DNA from: Bacillus mesophilus | Lineage (GTDB): Bacteria > Bacillota > Bacilli > Bacillales > SA4 | Length of the DNA stretch: 64,000 nt | Direction: 5' to 3' | Assembly (NCBI RefSeq): GCF_011008845.1 | Contig: NZ_JAAIWM010000006.1 | Location: 24,832-88,831 of the forward strand | Shown: piece by piece, positions 28,809 through 36,609 of the stretch | Position numbering within the stretch: the first letter of the stretch is position 1 | How the letters are laid out: the number at the start of each line of letters is the position of its first letter | Notes under the pieces: generated by a model | Told to the model about the DNA's origin: nothing | What the model saw: only the letters and a program-made list of their open reading frames with translations | Databases searched by the model: none | Made by a program: the position numbers and the translations under genes

Positions 28809-29426
28809 ATGGAAACAAATAAACATAATGAATGGCAGGGGAGTTGTGCGCTTCCGAACTGTGCTCAGACAAATGATATGGCGCCGTTATTTAGAGCGGA
28901 CGCATACCATCATGTTGAGGAGAAAATTAAAGAGGTTAGTTTAGAAAGCTATCGTGGAAAGTGGGTCGTGTTATTTTTTTATCCAAGTGATTTTACCTTT
29001 GTTTGACCGACAGAGTTAGCGGCGGTCGCTGCTATTTATCAACAGTTTCAAGCGTTAAATACAGAGGTGCTTGCAATCAGTACAGATAGTGTATACTCTC
29101 ATAAGGTTTTTGCGGAGACTTCACCTTCTTTATCCAATATCACCTATCCACTTGTTAGTGATCGAACACAAGAAATTAGTAAGGCTTACCGAGTTTTAGA
29201 TGAGAGGACTGGAGCAGCGTATAGAGCAACGATCATTGTAGATCCAGAGGGGGTTATTTTAAGTAAGTTAGTCAATCCTCCTGAAGTTGGACGAAATATT
29301 TACGAAATCCTAAGACTTATTCAAGGGATTCAACATAGAAGAAGAACTGGAGAAGTCGTGCCTGCTAATTGGTCATTAGGGCAACAAGGGATAAAGAGGA
29401 ACTCTCGATACATTGGGAGGATATAA
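28809..29426 (+). CDS. AhpC-type peroxiredoxin with in-frame UGA at the catalytic residue (probable selenoprotein)
   Basis: Thiol-dependent peroxidase fold, 205 residues if UGA 29004-29006 is read as selenocysteine (residue 66). The frame continues from ATG 28809 (GGGGTGG ribosome site) to TAA 29424-29426. Around the UGA the protein reads [21 protein letters not shown], exactly the AhpC/Prx1 active-site motif in which U replaces the peroxidatic Cys; Thr63 of the T-x-x-C motif is kept. A SECIS-like hairpin follows at 29018-29033. The usual resolving Cys (EVCP..W) is Val (GEVVPANW). Two N-terminal cysteines (Cys13, Cys18) might resolve it instead. No other lesion is present. The selA/B/C/D genes must lie outside the window. 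The alternative is a pseudogene with one nonsense mutation. Confidence 0.87.
29018..29033 (+). promoter_or_regulatory. Bacterial SECIS-like hairpin within the peroxiredoxin mRNA
   Basis: AGCGGC (29018-29023) pairs with GCTGCT (29028-29033), including one G-U pair, around a GGTC loop. It begins 11 bases after the UGA, the same spacing as the E. coli fdhF element, and the first loop G is 18 bases after the UGA. A GGU-type loop is what SelB recognises in known elements. An alternative fold, AGCG/CGCT with a GCGGT loop, keeps the GGT in the loop. Confidence 0.8.
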
Positions 29427-29443
29427 GGATTATCATGATTGTT

Positions 29444-29480
29444 AACAGCGTAATTCCAGTGGGATTACGTTGTTTTACTT
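29444..29480 (+). terminator. Peroxiredoxin gene terminator
   Basis: AACAGCGTAATTCC (29444-29457) pairs with GGGATTACGTTGTT (29461-29474), a 14-bp stem with two wobbles and an AGT loop, followed by T-rich sequence. It lies 17 bases after the TAA of the read-through frame, supporting that stop as the true gene end. Confidence 0.85.
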
Positions 29481-29575
29481 CTTTAGGAAAAATGGACTCA
29501 TTTGCTAAGTGATGAACGGTCATTGGTTACTATTCCTAATTGCTTAGTACCCCGTATTATAGTACACTTATTATA

Positions 29576-29600
29576 ACTTAGTTAAATTAATTAACAAAGT
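29576..29600. promoter_or_regulatory. Inverted-repeat operator candidate for the gal operon
   Basis: ACTTAGTTAA, spacer ATTAA, TTAACAAAGT: a 25-bp inverted repeat broken by one A-A mismatch per arm. Size and A+T-rich make-up resemble ROK/XylR operators, and a ROK regulator is encoded at the far end of the operon. It overlaps the region where a promoter -10 (TATAAC, 29572-29577) could lie. Confidence 0.45.
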
Positions 29601-29639
29601 TTATCCAATCCAATTACTTACCTAATCTAGGAGGTCATT

Positions 29640-30827
29640 ATGACTAACATAAACGTGTTAACAAGTGAATTTCAATCCATATTTAATACAACCAACTCAC
29701 CAAGAATCTTTTTTGCTCCTGGTCGGATTAATTTAATTGGTGAGCATACGGACTATAATGGCGGGCATGTTTTTCCTGCTTCAATCTCGTATGGCACTTA
29801 TGCATTAGCCGTTCCAAGAAAAGATCAAAAGCTGCGATTTTATTCTCTGAATTTTCCTAGCACAGGGATTATTCAATCGGACTTATCGAATTTGGCGTTT
29901 AATGAAGCTGATGACTGGGCCAACTATCCTAAAGGGATGATTCTTTATATGAAGGAAGCCGGCTATGAAATCAATCAAGGAGCAGATGTATTATTCTACG
30001 GTAACATTCCAAATGGAGCAGGTCTTTCTTCATCTGCATCTATAGAGCTGGCAACTGGTGTATTAGTAAGTGGCCTTTTTAACTTAAATATGGAACGAAT
30101 TCCAATGATTAAGCTAGGGCAACAGGTTGAGAATAAATACATTGGTGTTAATAGTGGGATTATGGATCAATTTGCTATTGGTATGGGGAAGAAGGATCAT
30201 GCCATCCTATTAGACTGCCAAACATTAGATTATAAATATGCTCCGATAAAGTTAAAAGAGCACGTGATTATGATTATTAATACAAATAAACAACGTACAC
30301 TGGCTGGTTCTAAATATAATGAACGTCGTTCCCAATGTGAGCAGGCACTTAGTGACTTGCAGAAGGAACTCTCTATTCAGAGCTTAGGTGAGTTATCAAT
30401 AGATCAATTTGAGACATATAAGCATTTAATTAAAGACGAAGTCAACCTTAAGCGCGCAAAGCATGCTGTCTATGAAAATGCTCGGACACTAGAAGCGTTG
30501 GAAAAATTGCAACAAGGTGACCTAAACCGCTTTGGTCAACTGATGAACGAATCTCATTTATCGCTAAGAGATGATTATGAAGTAACAGGTGTGGAGCTTG
30601 ACACGATTGTACAGACCGCCTGGGAACTAGATGGAGTGCTAGGGGCAAGAATGACCGGGGCTGGCTTTGGTGGATGCGCGATTGCGATTGTTGAAAATGA
30701 CAAGGTAGATGATTTTAAGGAATCTATTAACAACACCTACCGAGAAAAGATTGGCTATGAGGCTACTTTTTACACTGCGACTATAGGTGATGGTGCAAAG
30801 GAGCTTTCTAAGGAGGATCAACTATGA
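29640..30827 (+). CDS. galK: Galactokinase
   Basis: Phosphorylates galactose to galactose-1-phosphate, the first Leloir step. The 395-residue GHMP kinase has the galactokinase signature [15 protein letters not shown] near residue 27, the ATP loop [13 protein letters not shown] near residue 123, and [12 protein letters not shown] near residue 340. AGGAGGT precedes the ATG. Its TGA overlaps the galE ATG (ATGA), starting a four-gene coupled operon galK-galE-galT-galM. Confidence 0.97.
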   Translation: MTNINVLTSEFQSIFNTTNSPRIFFAPGRINLIGEHTDYNGGHVFPASISYGTYALAVPRKDQKLRFYSLNFPSTGIIQSDLSNLAFNEADDWANYPKGMILYMKEAGYEINQGADVLFYGNIPNGAGLSSSASIELATGVLVSGLFNLNMERIPMIKLGQQVENKYIGVNSGIMDQFAIGMGKKDHAILLDCQTLDYKYAPIKLKEHVIMIINTNKQRTLAGSKYNERRSQCEQALSDLQKELSIQSLGELSIDQFETYKHLIKDEVNLKRAKHAVYENARTLEALEKLQQGDLNRFGQLMNESHLSLRDDYEVTGVELDTIVQTAWELDGVLGARMTGAGFGGCAIAIVENDKVDDFKESINNTYREKIGYEATFYTATIGDGAKELSKEDQL

Positions 30828-31825
30828 ATGTTTTAGTGTTAGGTGGAGCGGGTTACATTGGTTCACATGCTGTCTATCAGCTCATCGACCAAGGTGAACA
30901 CGTTGTGATTGTCGACAACCTCGAAACAGGAAATAGGGAAGCGATTCATCCTAAAGCTGCATTTTATGAAGGGGATATGCGAAACATTAATTTCCTGCGC
31001 TCTGTATTTGAAAAAGAATCAATAGATGCAGTTATTCATTTTGCGGCTAATTCACTTGTTGGTGAATCAATGGAGGATCCACTCAAGTATTTTGATAACA
31101 ACGTATATGGCACACAGATTTTGCTCCAAGTGATGGTTGAATTCGATGTGAAAAAGATTGTTTTCTCTTCAACTGCTGCAACCTATGGTGAACCTGAAAC
31201 TGTTCCTATTACAGAAGGTGTTCCAACCAATCCAACAAACACATATGGGGAAACGAAGCTTATTATGGAAAAGCTAATGAAATGGACTGAGCAGGCAAAA
31301 GGGATACGGTATGTTTCCTTGCGTTACTTTAACGTAGCTGGTGCAAGAGAAACAGCAGAAATAGGGGAAGATCACAGTCCGGAAACCCACTTGATCCCTA
31401 TTATCTTACAAACGGCTTTAGGACAGAGATCACACATTACAATCTTTGGAGAAGATTATGATACTCCTGATGGCACATGTATCCGCGATTATATCCATGT
31501 GGAAGATTTGATTAAAGCTCATTTGTTAGCCTTACGTTATTTACGAGATGGAGGAGAAAGTGATATTTTCAACCTCGGAAGCAGTCAGGGCTTTTCAGTA
31601 AAGGAAATGATTGATACGGCTCGTCGAGTAACTGGTAAAGATATACCAGCTGAGGTTGGTCCGCGACGAGCGGGTGACCCAAGTGTTTTAATTGCTAGCT
31701 CTGAAAAAGCAAAGAAGGTGTTAGGTTGGAATCCAACTCTCACCTCTATTACTAAAATAATCGAAGATGCTTGGAGATGGCATTCTACTCATCCAGAAGG
31801 ATACCGGAAGGAAGTGGAGAAATGA
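30824..31825 (+). CDS. galE: UDP-glucose 4-epimerase
   Basis: Interconverts UDP-galactose and UDP-glucose with bound NAD+. The 333-residue SDR-fold protein has [11 protein letters not shown] at the N-terminus, the catalytic Tyr-x-x-x-Lys in [11 protein letters not shown], and [17 protein letters not shown] precedes the start within the end of galK. It overlaps galT by the ATGA at 31822. Confidence 0.97.
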   Translation: MNVLVLGGAGYIGSHAVYQLIDQGEHVVIVDNLETGNREAIHPKAAFYEGDMRNINFLRSVFEKESIDAVIHFAANSLVGESMEDPLKYFDNNVYGTQILLQVMVEFDVKKIVFSSTAATYGEPETVPITEGVPTNPTNTYGETKLIMEKLMKWTEQAKGIRYVSLRYFNVAGARETAEIGEDHSPETHLIPIILQTALGQRSHITIFGEDYDTPDGTCIRDYIHVEDLIKAHLLALRYLRDGGESDIFNLGSSQGFSVKEMIDTARRVTGKDIPAEVGPRRAGDPSVLIASSEKAKKVLGWNPTLTSITKIIEDAWRWHSTHPEGYRKEVEK

Positions 31826-33312
31826 TTGAATCTTACATTGCAGGACTAATTGAAGAGTCATTAGAAGTGGGGTTAATAGAATCCGCTGATCAAATTTATG
31901 TTCGTAATCAAGTGATGAGTTTAATCAAGTTAGAGGGATTTCCTGATGAAGTTCAAGCACACCATGATACCATCCCTAACCTTCTTGAACAGATCATTGC
32001 GTACGCCGTTGAAAAGAATGTTATTGAGAATATATTCGATGAGAAAGAAATTCTATCAGCCAATATCATGAACTGCTTTGTTCCGAGACCATCTGCTGTT
32101 CAGGCAGTTTTTGATAAAAAATTTATGGACTCTCCTGCTTTAGCGACGAGTTATTTTTATAACTTAAGTAAGAACAATAATTATATCCAGATGAACCGAA
32201 TTGCCAAGAATATTTCTTATAAGATTGATACACAGTATGGAACGATGGACATCACGATTAATTTATCCAAGCCAGAAAAAGATCCAGAGCAAATTAAGCG
32301 CGAACGTGCAATGAAACAAACAGGTAATTACCCAAAATGCCTGTTGTGTATGGAGAATGAAGGCTATGAGGGCAGAACAGGCTACCCAGCTCGTGCAAAT
32401 CATCGGATTATTCATGTTCCACTTACTAATGAGAATTGGTATCTTCAGTATTCACCTTATGTTTATTATAACGAGCACTGTATCCTGCTTTCTGGGGAAC
32501 ACCGTTTGATGAAGATAGACAGAGGAGCGTTTGAACGTCTGTTAAGTTTTACAGCCAAATTCCCTCATTATTTTATCGGGTCCAATGCGGATTTACCAAT
32601 CGTGGGCGGGTCCATCTTAAGTCATGACCATTATCAAGGCGGAAACTATGAATTTGCGATGACTAGAGCTGAAGATGCTTTCTCTTTTATCTTAAATGCA
32701 TATCCTGAAATCAAAGCATCTGTTGTAAAGTGGCCGATGTCTGTTATACGTTTAAGATCATCGAATAGGGAACAACTGGTTGATGCCGCGGATGATCTTC
32801 TCGAAATCTGGAGGGGTTATAGTGATGAATCAGTGGATGTTATGGCTTATACAGATGATACTCCACACAATACCATTACACCTATTTCGAGATACCGAGA
32901 TGGCATATTCGAGTTAGATCTCGTACTACGAAATAACCGAACAACAGATGAGCATCCACTTGGAATATTTCATCCACATGGAGATGTACACCATATTAAA
33001 AAGGAAAACATTGGCCTTATCGAAGTAATGGGCTTAGCGGTTTTGCCTCCTAGATTACAAGAGGAATTAGCTGAAATTGAAGAGTTCCTACTAGGAAATG
33101 TGAATATAGTGAAGGATTACCATCAAAATTGGGCTCAGCAAATTAAAGATAAATATGCCTCTATTACTAACAGGGAACAAGCAGAAACAATAGTTAAAGA
33201 AGAGTTAGGAAAGAAATTTGTAAAATGCTTAGAAGATGCTGGAGTATTAAAAACAAAGGATGCATTTGAAAGATTTATAACCTTCTTTAATAATCAGGAG
33301 AGAAACAGATGA
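31822..33312 (+). CDS. galT: Galactose-1-phosphate uridylyltransferase, class II
   Basis: Transfers UMP from UDP-glucose to galactose-1-phosphate. The 496-residue length and sequence match the Firmicute GalT2 form, distinct from the short HIT-like GalT1 of enterobacteria. Recognisable blocks include [28 protein letters not shown] and the nucleophile region [13 protein letters not shown] with its histidines. ATG 31822 overlaps the galE stop and follows a GGAAGTGGAG ribosome site; an upstream in-frame ATG inside galE is not needed. Confidence 0.96.
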   Translation: MIESYIAGLIEESLEVGLIESADQIYVRNQVMSLIKLEGFPDEVQAHHDTIPNLLEQIIAYAVEKNVIENIFDEKEILSANIMNCFVPRPSAVQAVFDKKFMDSPALATSYFYNLSKNNNYIQMNRIAKNISYKIDTQYGTMDITINLSKPEKDPEQIKRERAMKQTGNYPKCLLCMENEGYEGRTGYPARANHRIIHVPLTNENWYLQYSPYVYYNEHCILLSGEHRLMKIDRGAFERLLSFTAKFPHYFIGSNADLPIVGGSILSHDHYQGGNYEFAMTRAEDAFSFILNAYPEIKASVVKWPMSVIRLRSSNREQLVDAADDLLEIWRGYSDESVDVMAYTDDTPHNTITPISRYRDGIFELDLVLRNNRTTDEHPLGIFHPHGDVHHIKKENIGLIEVMGLAVLPPRLQEELAEIEEFLLGNVNIVKDYHQNWAQQIKDKYASITNREQAETIVKEELGKKFVKCLEDAGVLKTKDAFERFITFFNNQERNR

Positions 33313-34346
33313 ATATTTCAATAAAAGATATATTAGGGAAATGGCAAGAATTCACGCTAAACAATGATTATGGTATGTCTGTTAGTGTATTAAATTATGG
33401 TGGAATCATTACGAAAATCTTGGTTGCTGATCAATCTGGAGAAGTTGAGAATGTTGTGCTAAGCTACAGAAATTATGAGGATTATGAAAGTAATCCTCAT
33501 TTCCTAGGTACCATAGTGGGTAGAGTGGCGGGGCGTATTAAGGAATCTTCCTTTCAAATAGATGATAAAGTGTACCATCTTGAAGCAAACAACGGGCCTA
33601 ATCATTTACATGGAGGACCACAAGGCTTTCATCAAATCATTTGGGAGGCTAAACCTTTCCAAACAGATAATGAAGTTGGTTTGAGGCTTACTCATAAAAG
33701 CCCAGATGGTGAAGGTGGGTATCCAGGAAATATGGAGGTGACAGTTACTTACACGCTGACTAATGATAATCAGTTAATCCTAGATTATGCAGCAACAACT
33801 GATCAACCCACTCCGATTGCCTTAACCAATCATTCTTATTTTAATTTAAGCGGAAATCTAGTTAGTACTGTTCATAATCACCTTGTAACAATTGATAGTT
33901 CTAAGTTTGTTGAACTAGATCAAAACCTGATCCCAACAGGGAAAGTATTGGATGTTGAAGAAACTCCTTTTGACTTTCGTCAAGGGCTTCCCCTTCGTAC
34001 TGGATTTAACGATTCCTCTAAGCAAAACAGCATTGTAGGAAATGGATATGATCATTATTTTATGTTTGATCATTCTAAAGCTAGCGTGGTAACAATGGAA
34101 GAGCCTACTAGTGGTAGAAGTATGACCATTCAAACCAATCAACCAGGAATGGTTATGTATACATCTAATGGGTTAGATGAGGGTGTGTCGTTAGCAGAAA
34201 ATACGTCTGAAAAATATTTAGGTGTTTGCTTTGAAACTCAAGGTTCACCTGCATCGCTACACCATGATGCGTTTCCAACAATCCTCTTAAAAGGGGGAGA
34301 GCGTTATGAGCAAAAGACTATTTTTACGTTTAGTGCTATAAAGTAA
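33309..34346 (+). CDS. galM: Aldose 1-epimerase (mutarotase)
   Basis: Interconverts alpha and beta anomers of galactose/glucose, supplying alpha-galactose to GalK. The 345-residue protein has GTIVGRVAGRI, NNGPNHLHGGPQGFH with the first catalytic His, NHSYFNLSG with the second, and the C-terminal ETQGSPASLHHDAFP with the glutamate base. ATGA overlap with galT. Last gene of the operon; the convergent ROK regulator follows. Confidence 0.95.
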   Translation: MNISIKDILGKWQEFTLNNDYGMSVSVLNYGGIITKILVADQSGEVENVVLSYRNYEDYESNPHFLGTIVGRVAGRIKESSFQIDDKVYHLEANNGPNHLHGGPQGFHQIIWEAKPFQTDNEVGLRLTHKSPDGEGGYPGNMEVTVTYTLTNDNQLILDYAATTDQPTPIALTNHSYFNLSGNLVSTVHNHLVTIDSSKFVELDQNLIPTGKVLDVEETPFDFRQGLPLRTGFNDSSKQNSIVGNGYDHYFMFDHSKASVVTMEEPTSGRSMTIQTNQPGMVMYTSNGLDEGVSLAENTSEKYLGVCFETQGSPASLHHDAFPTILLKGGERYEQKTIFTFSAIK

Positions 34347-34352
34347 AACAAA

Positions 34353-34379
34353 AGGCTGAACCTTTAAAAGGTTCAGCCT
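34353..34379. terminator. Bidirectional terminator between galM and the ROK gene
   Basis: AGGCTGAACCTT (34353-34364) pairs with AAGGTTCAGCCT (34368-34379), a perfect 12-bp stem. A-rich sequence on the left gives a T run for the minus strand. It overlaps the stop codon of the ROK gene. Confidence 0.85.
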
Positions 34380-35548
34380 ATTAATATAGGATCGAATAAT
34401 TCAACAAGAAGTAAGGAGACAGCTCCTAATAAGGTTGCGTCACTTCCTAATTTAGTAACAATCACTTTTGTTTGTTTTGCTTGCTCTGTTAAAACCCTCT
34501 GTTGGATGGTTTCTAGAAGTTCTGGCATAATAAATTCTTCACTATTCATGACACCACCACCTAGTACGATCTTACTCGGATTAACCAAGTGAATAAGATT
34601 CGTTAAACCAACACCAATAATCTTACCTGTAGCATGAAGAAGCTGGATGCACGTTTCATTGCCATTTTGAGCTAAGTGAAGAACATCCTCTCCCTTTAGA
34701 GGAATAGATTTCTCATGTAACTGTTTGTTTGCTTGTGCTGCAATTGCTTCACCGCTTACTAATGTTTGCAGGCAGCCACGATTTCCACACTCACATGTTT
34801 CACCATTTATATCAATGGTCATATGTCCAAATTCACCAGCAATGCCTTGTGCCCCATGATACAATTTGCCATTTATAACAACCCCAGCCCCTACACCTCG
34901 TCCAATATTGACAGCGACCATGCTAGACACATCACCATGCCCACCAAACCATGATTCTCCAAGAGCCAATGCCCGTGCATCGTTCTCTACATTTACCGTC
35001 ATATTAAACTCTTCCTCTAGCACTTTCTTTATAGGAATGTTTCTTAAATGAAGAATAGGAGCAACAAGTGAAATTCCGGTTTTCACATCGACAACTCCGT
35101 GCATGGCCACACCAATACCAATAATACTTTCTTGATTTATAGTAGAAGACTGGATCAGTACGTGAATTCTCTCTTTTAACACGATTAAGAATTGTTCATT
35201 GGTAATCGGTGTGGGTAATACAGCTGAAGTGCGATTTAGAATTTCACCTGTTAAATCAGTCAGTATACAATCAACTCTCTCAGGCCCAGCATCCACGCCA
35301 ATAATATAAAAGGACGTTGTATTAATATGTAACAAGGTTGGTTTACGGCCTCCGCTGGAGTGGCCAAGTGTACTCTCTCTGACTAACCCCTGTTCTATTA
35401 ATTCCTTTACAATGCTACTTACAGTTGGAGGAGTCAGACTCGTTTCCTTTGCTATCTGAGCACGTGATATAGGTTCAGAGATTCGTATCTTATTTAAAAT
35501 AATTGATTTATTTACAGACTTCATTAGCTGAAAGGTACCGCGCTGCAT
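34373..35548 (-). CDS. ROK family (XylR/NagC-type) transcriptional repressor
   Basis: A 391-residue regulator: an N-terminal winged helix-turn-helix (PISRAQIAKETSLTPPTVSSIV, about residues 25-46) joined to a ROK sugar-kinase-like sensor. The latter has the zinc motif CECGNRGC and GVDAGPERVDCILTD, but the ATP-site glycines are changed as in other repressors. GGAGG precedes ATG 35548. Being convergent with galKETM, it probably controls that operon in response to a sugar; the inverted repeat at 29576-29600 is a candidate site. Confidence 0.88.
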   Translation of the reverse strand: MQRGTFQLMKSVNKSIILNKIRISEPISRAQIAKETSLTPPTVSSIVKELIEQGLVRESTLGHSSGGRKPTLLHINTTSFYIIGVDAGPERVDCILTDLTGEILNRTSAVLPTPITNEQFLIVLKERIHVLIQSSTINQESIIGIGVAMHGVVDVKTGISLVAPILHLRNIPIKKVLEEEFNMTVNVENDARALALGESWFGGHGDVSSMVAVNIGRGVGAGVVINGKLYHGAQGIAGEFGHMTIDINGETCECGNRGCLQTLVSGEAIAAQANKQLHEKSIPLKGEDVLHLAQNGNETCIQLLHATGKIIGVGLTNLIHLVNPSKIVLGGGVMNSEEFIMPELLETIQQRVLTEQAKQTKVIVTKLGSDATLLGAVSLLLVELFDPILIG

Positions 35549-35596
35549 TCCACATCCTCCAAAACTCTCAATGATACAGTAAATTATATCACGAGT

Positions 35597-35623
35597 GGGA
35601 CGGAGGGACAGGTTCCCTGTCCC
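35597..35623. repeat. 27-bp palindromic repeat, copy 3
   Basis: GGGACGGAGGGACAGG...CTGTCCC, upstream of the ROK gene, where it may overlap its promoter region. Confidence 0.85.
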
Positions 35624-35660
35624 AAAAAATCATATAGGTATCTACCTTAATTTCCCAAGT

Positions 35661-35722
35661 GGGACAAGGAACCTGTCCCCATGTCCCAAGGACCCCCATG
35701 TCCCAAGGACCCCCCATGTCCC
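35661..35722. repeat. 27-bp palindromic repeat, copy 4, with a tandemly amplified tail
   Basis: A full 27-bp copy (35661-35687) is followed by two further partial units of the form AAGGACCCC..ATGTCCC. The C run before ATGTCCC grows from 4 to 5 to 6. It ends two bases before the stop of the CAP-domain gene. Confidence 0.85.
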
Positions 35723-35724
35723 AG

Positions 35725-36321
35725 CTACCTTTTTATCAGAATCTGAGTCCAATAATTGCCCGAGGTTACATAGCCTACTCCGATATGAGTGAGTTCAGGG
35801 TTTAGTATATTTTCACGATACTCTGCATGATTCATCCATGCATCCATTACCTCTCTAGCTGATTCTGGGCCTTGTGCAATATTTTCAGCAGCCTCATTAT
35901 AATTAATGCCTAAGCTACGAAGCATGTCAAAGGGTGAACCGTAGACTGGTGAGTGATAGGCTAGTTCACGTTGATTAGACATATCCTCAGCTTTCAGTTG
36001 AGCAGCCTTTTGTAAATTTAAATCTGCTGTCAGGTGAGTTAACCCATGTCGACGCCTTTCTTCGTTAGTTAAATCAATGACCTCTGCAATAAAAAAGTCA
36101 CTCATTGGGTTGGGTTCTAGTACGTCTCCGAGCCCTCTAGGTCCTGCATTTCCAACATTTTGAACGGTCCCAATTTGATGAGTTTCAATATGGTTTGTTT
36201 GACCGGGTTGATCATGTACATGCTGACCATATCCTAAACCAGCTTCATTATTTGCATCCCCATTACACCCCACTAGGGTTAATAGAACAGTAAAGAATAC
36301 GATTAAATATGTTTTGTTCAT
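35725..36321 (-). CDS. CAP-domain (SCP/PR-1, YkwD-like) lipoprotein
   Basis: A 198-residue secreted lipoprotein. The signal peptide ends in the lipobox LTLVGC (Cys about 18), followed by a polar His/Gln-rich linker and a CAP domain from about residue 75 (IAEVIDLTNEERRRHGL). The CAP motifs AAQLKAEDMS, YHSPVYGSPFDML, NEAAENIAQG and HIGVGYV are present. CAP lipoproteins are common in spore-formers; their exact activity is unknown. ATG 36321 is chosen because ATGGAGGC lies upstream. Confidence 0.9.
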   Translation of the reverse strand: MNKTYLIVFFTVLLTLVGCNGDANNEAGLGYGQHVHDQPGQTNHIETHQIGTVQNVGNAGPRGLGDVLEPNPMSDFFIAEVIDLTNEERRRHGLTHLTADLNLQKAAQLKAEDMSNQRELAYHSPVYGSPFDMLRSLGINYNEAAENIAQGPESAREVMDAWMNHAEYRENILNPELTHIGVGYVTSGNYWTQILIKR

Positions 36322-36455
36322 GAAGAGCCTCCATATGATACGTGTTTTACTATTCATTTTTTGTTAGTAGTAAGATTTTTATCCCAAATGCTTCATAACT
36401 TTTATATAGATAGTCATGCAGATTCTAATTTTAAGAGGAAAACTGAAATACTTTT

Positions 36456-36513
36456 TTCAAATTATCTAACGTTTTATGCTATAATAATTTTAGTTACGAA
36501 ACCGATTTCGTAA
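36456..36513 (+). promoter_or_regulatory. GH3 gene promoter with LacI/CcpA-type operator
   Basis: TATAAT (36480-36485) is 18 bases after TTCAAA (36456-36461). Just downstream, TTACGAAACC/GATTTCGTAA (36494-36513) is a 20-bp near-perfect palindrome with central CG. It matches the cre pattern at 12 of 14 positions but could also serve a dedicated LacI-family repressor, such as the one at 41639. Its place over the start of transcription implies repression. Confidence 0.65.
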
Positions 36514-36609
36514 AACTTAAAAACAAACATGCTCTGGAAAGGCTTTTCATTTATTTAGGATAAATGGTAATAACTATAACGATACATATAAGGACTTTGG
36601 AGGAAGTAA

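Noticed and set aside
28734..29006. Reading the peroxiredoxin as two separate ORFs, or as a simple nonsense pseudogene
   Set aside because: The two halves align end to end with one family, the UGA falls on the catalytic cysteine, a hairpin of SECIS layout follows at the right spacing, and no other lesion is present.
29523..29577. A clear sigma-A promoter for galK
   Set aside because: TTGGTT, TTGCTT, TATTAT and TATAAC are present, but no pair has acceptable spacing, so no promoter is called.
35661..35722. Tandem repeats as a CRISPR array
   Set aside because: There are no unique spacers, the units are 17 bases or so, and they are copies of the palindrome arm. No cas genes are present.
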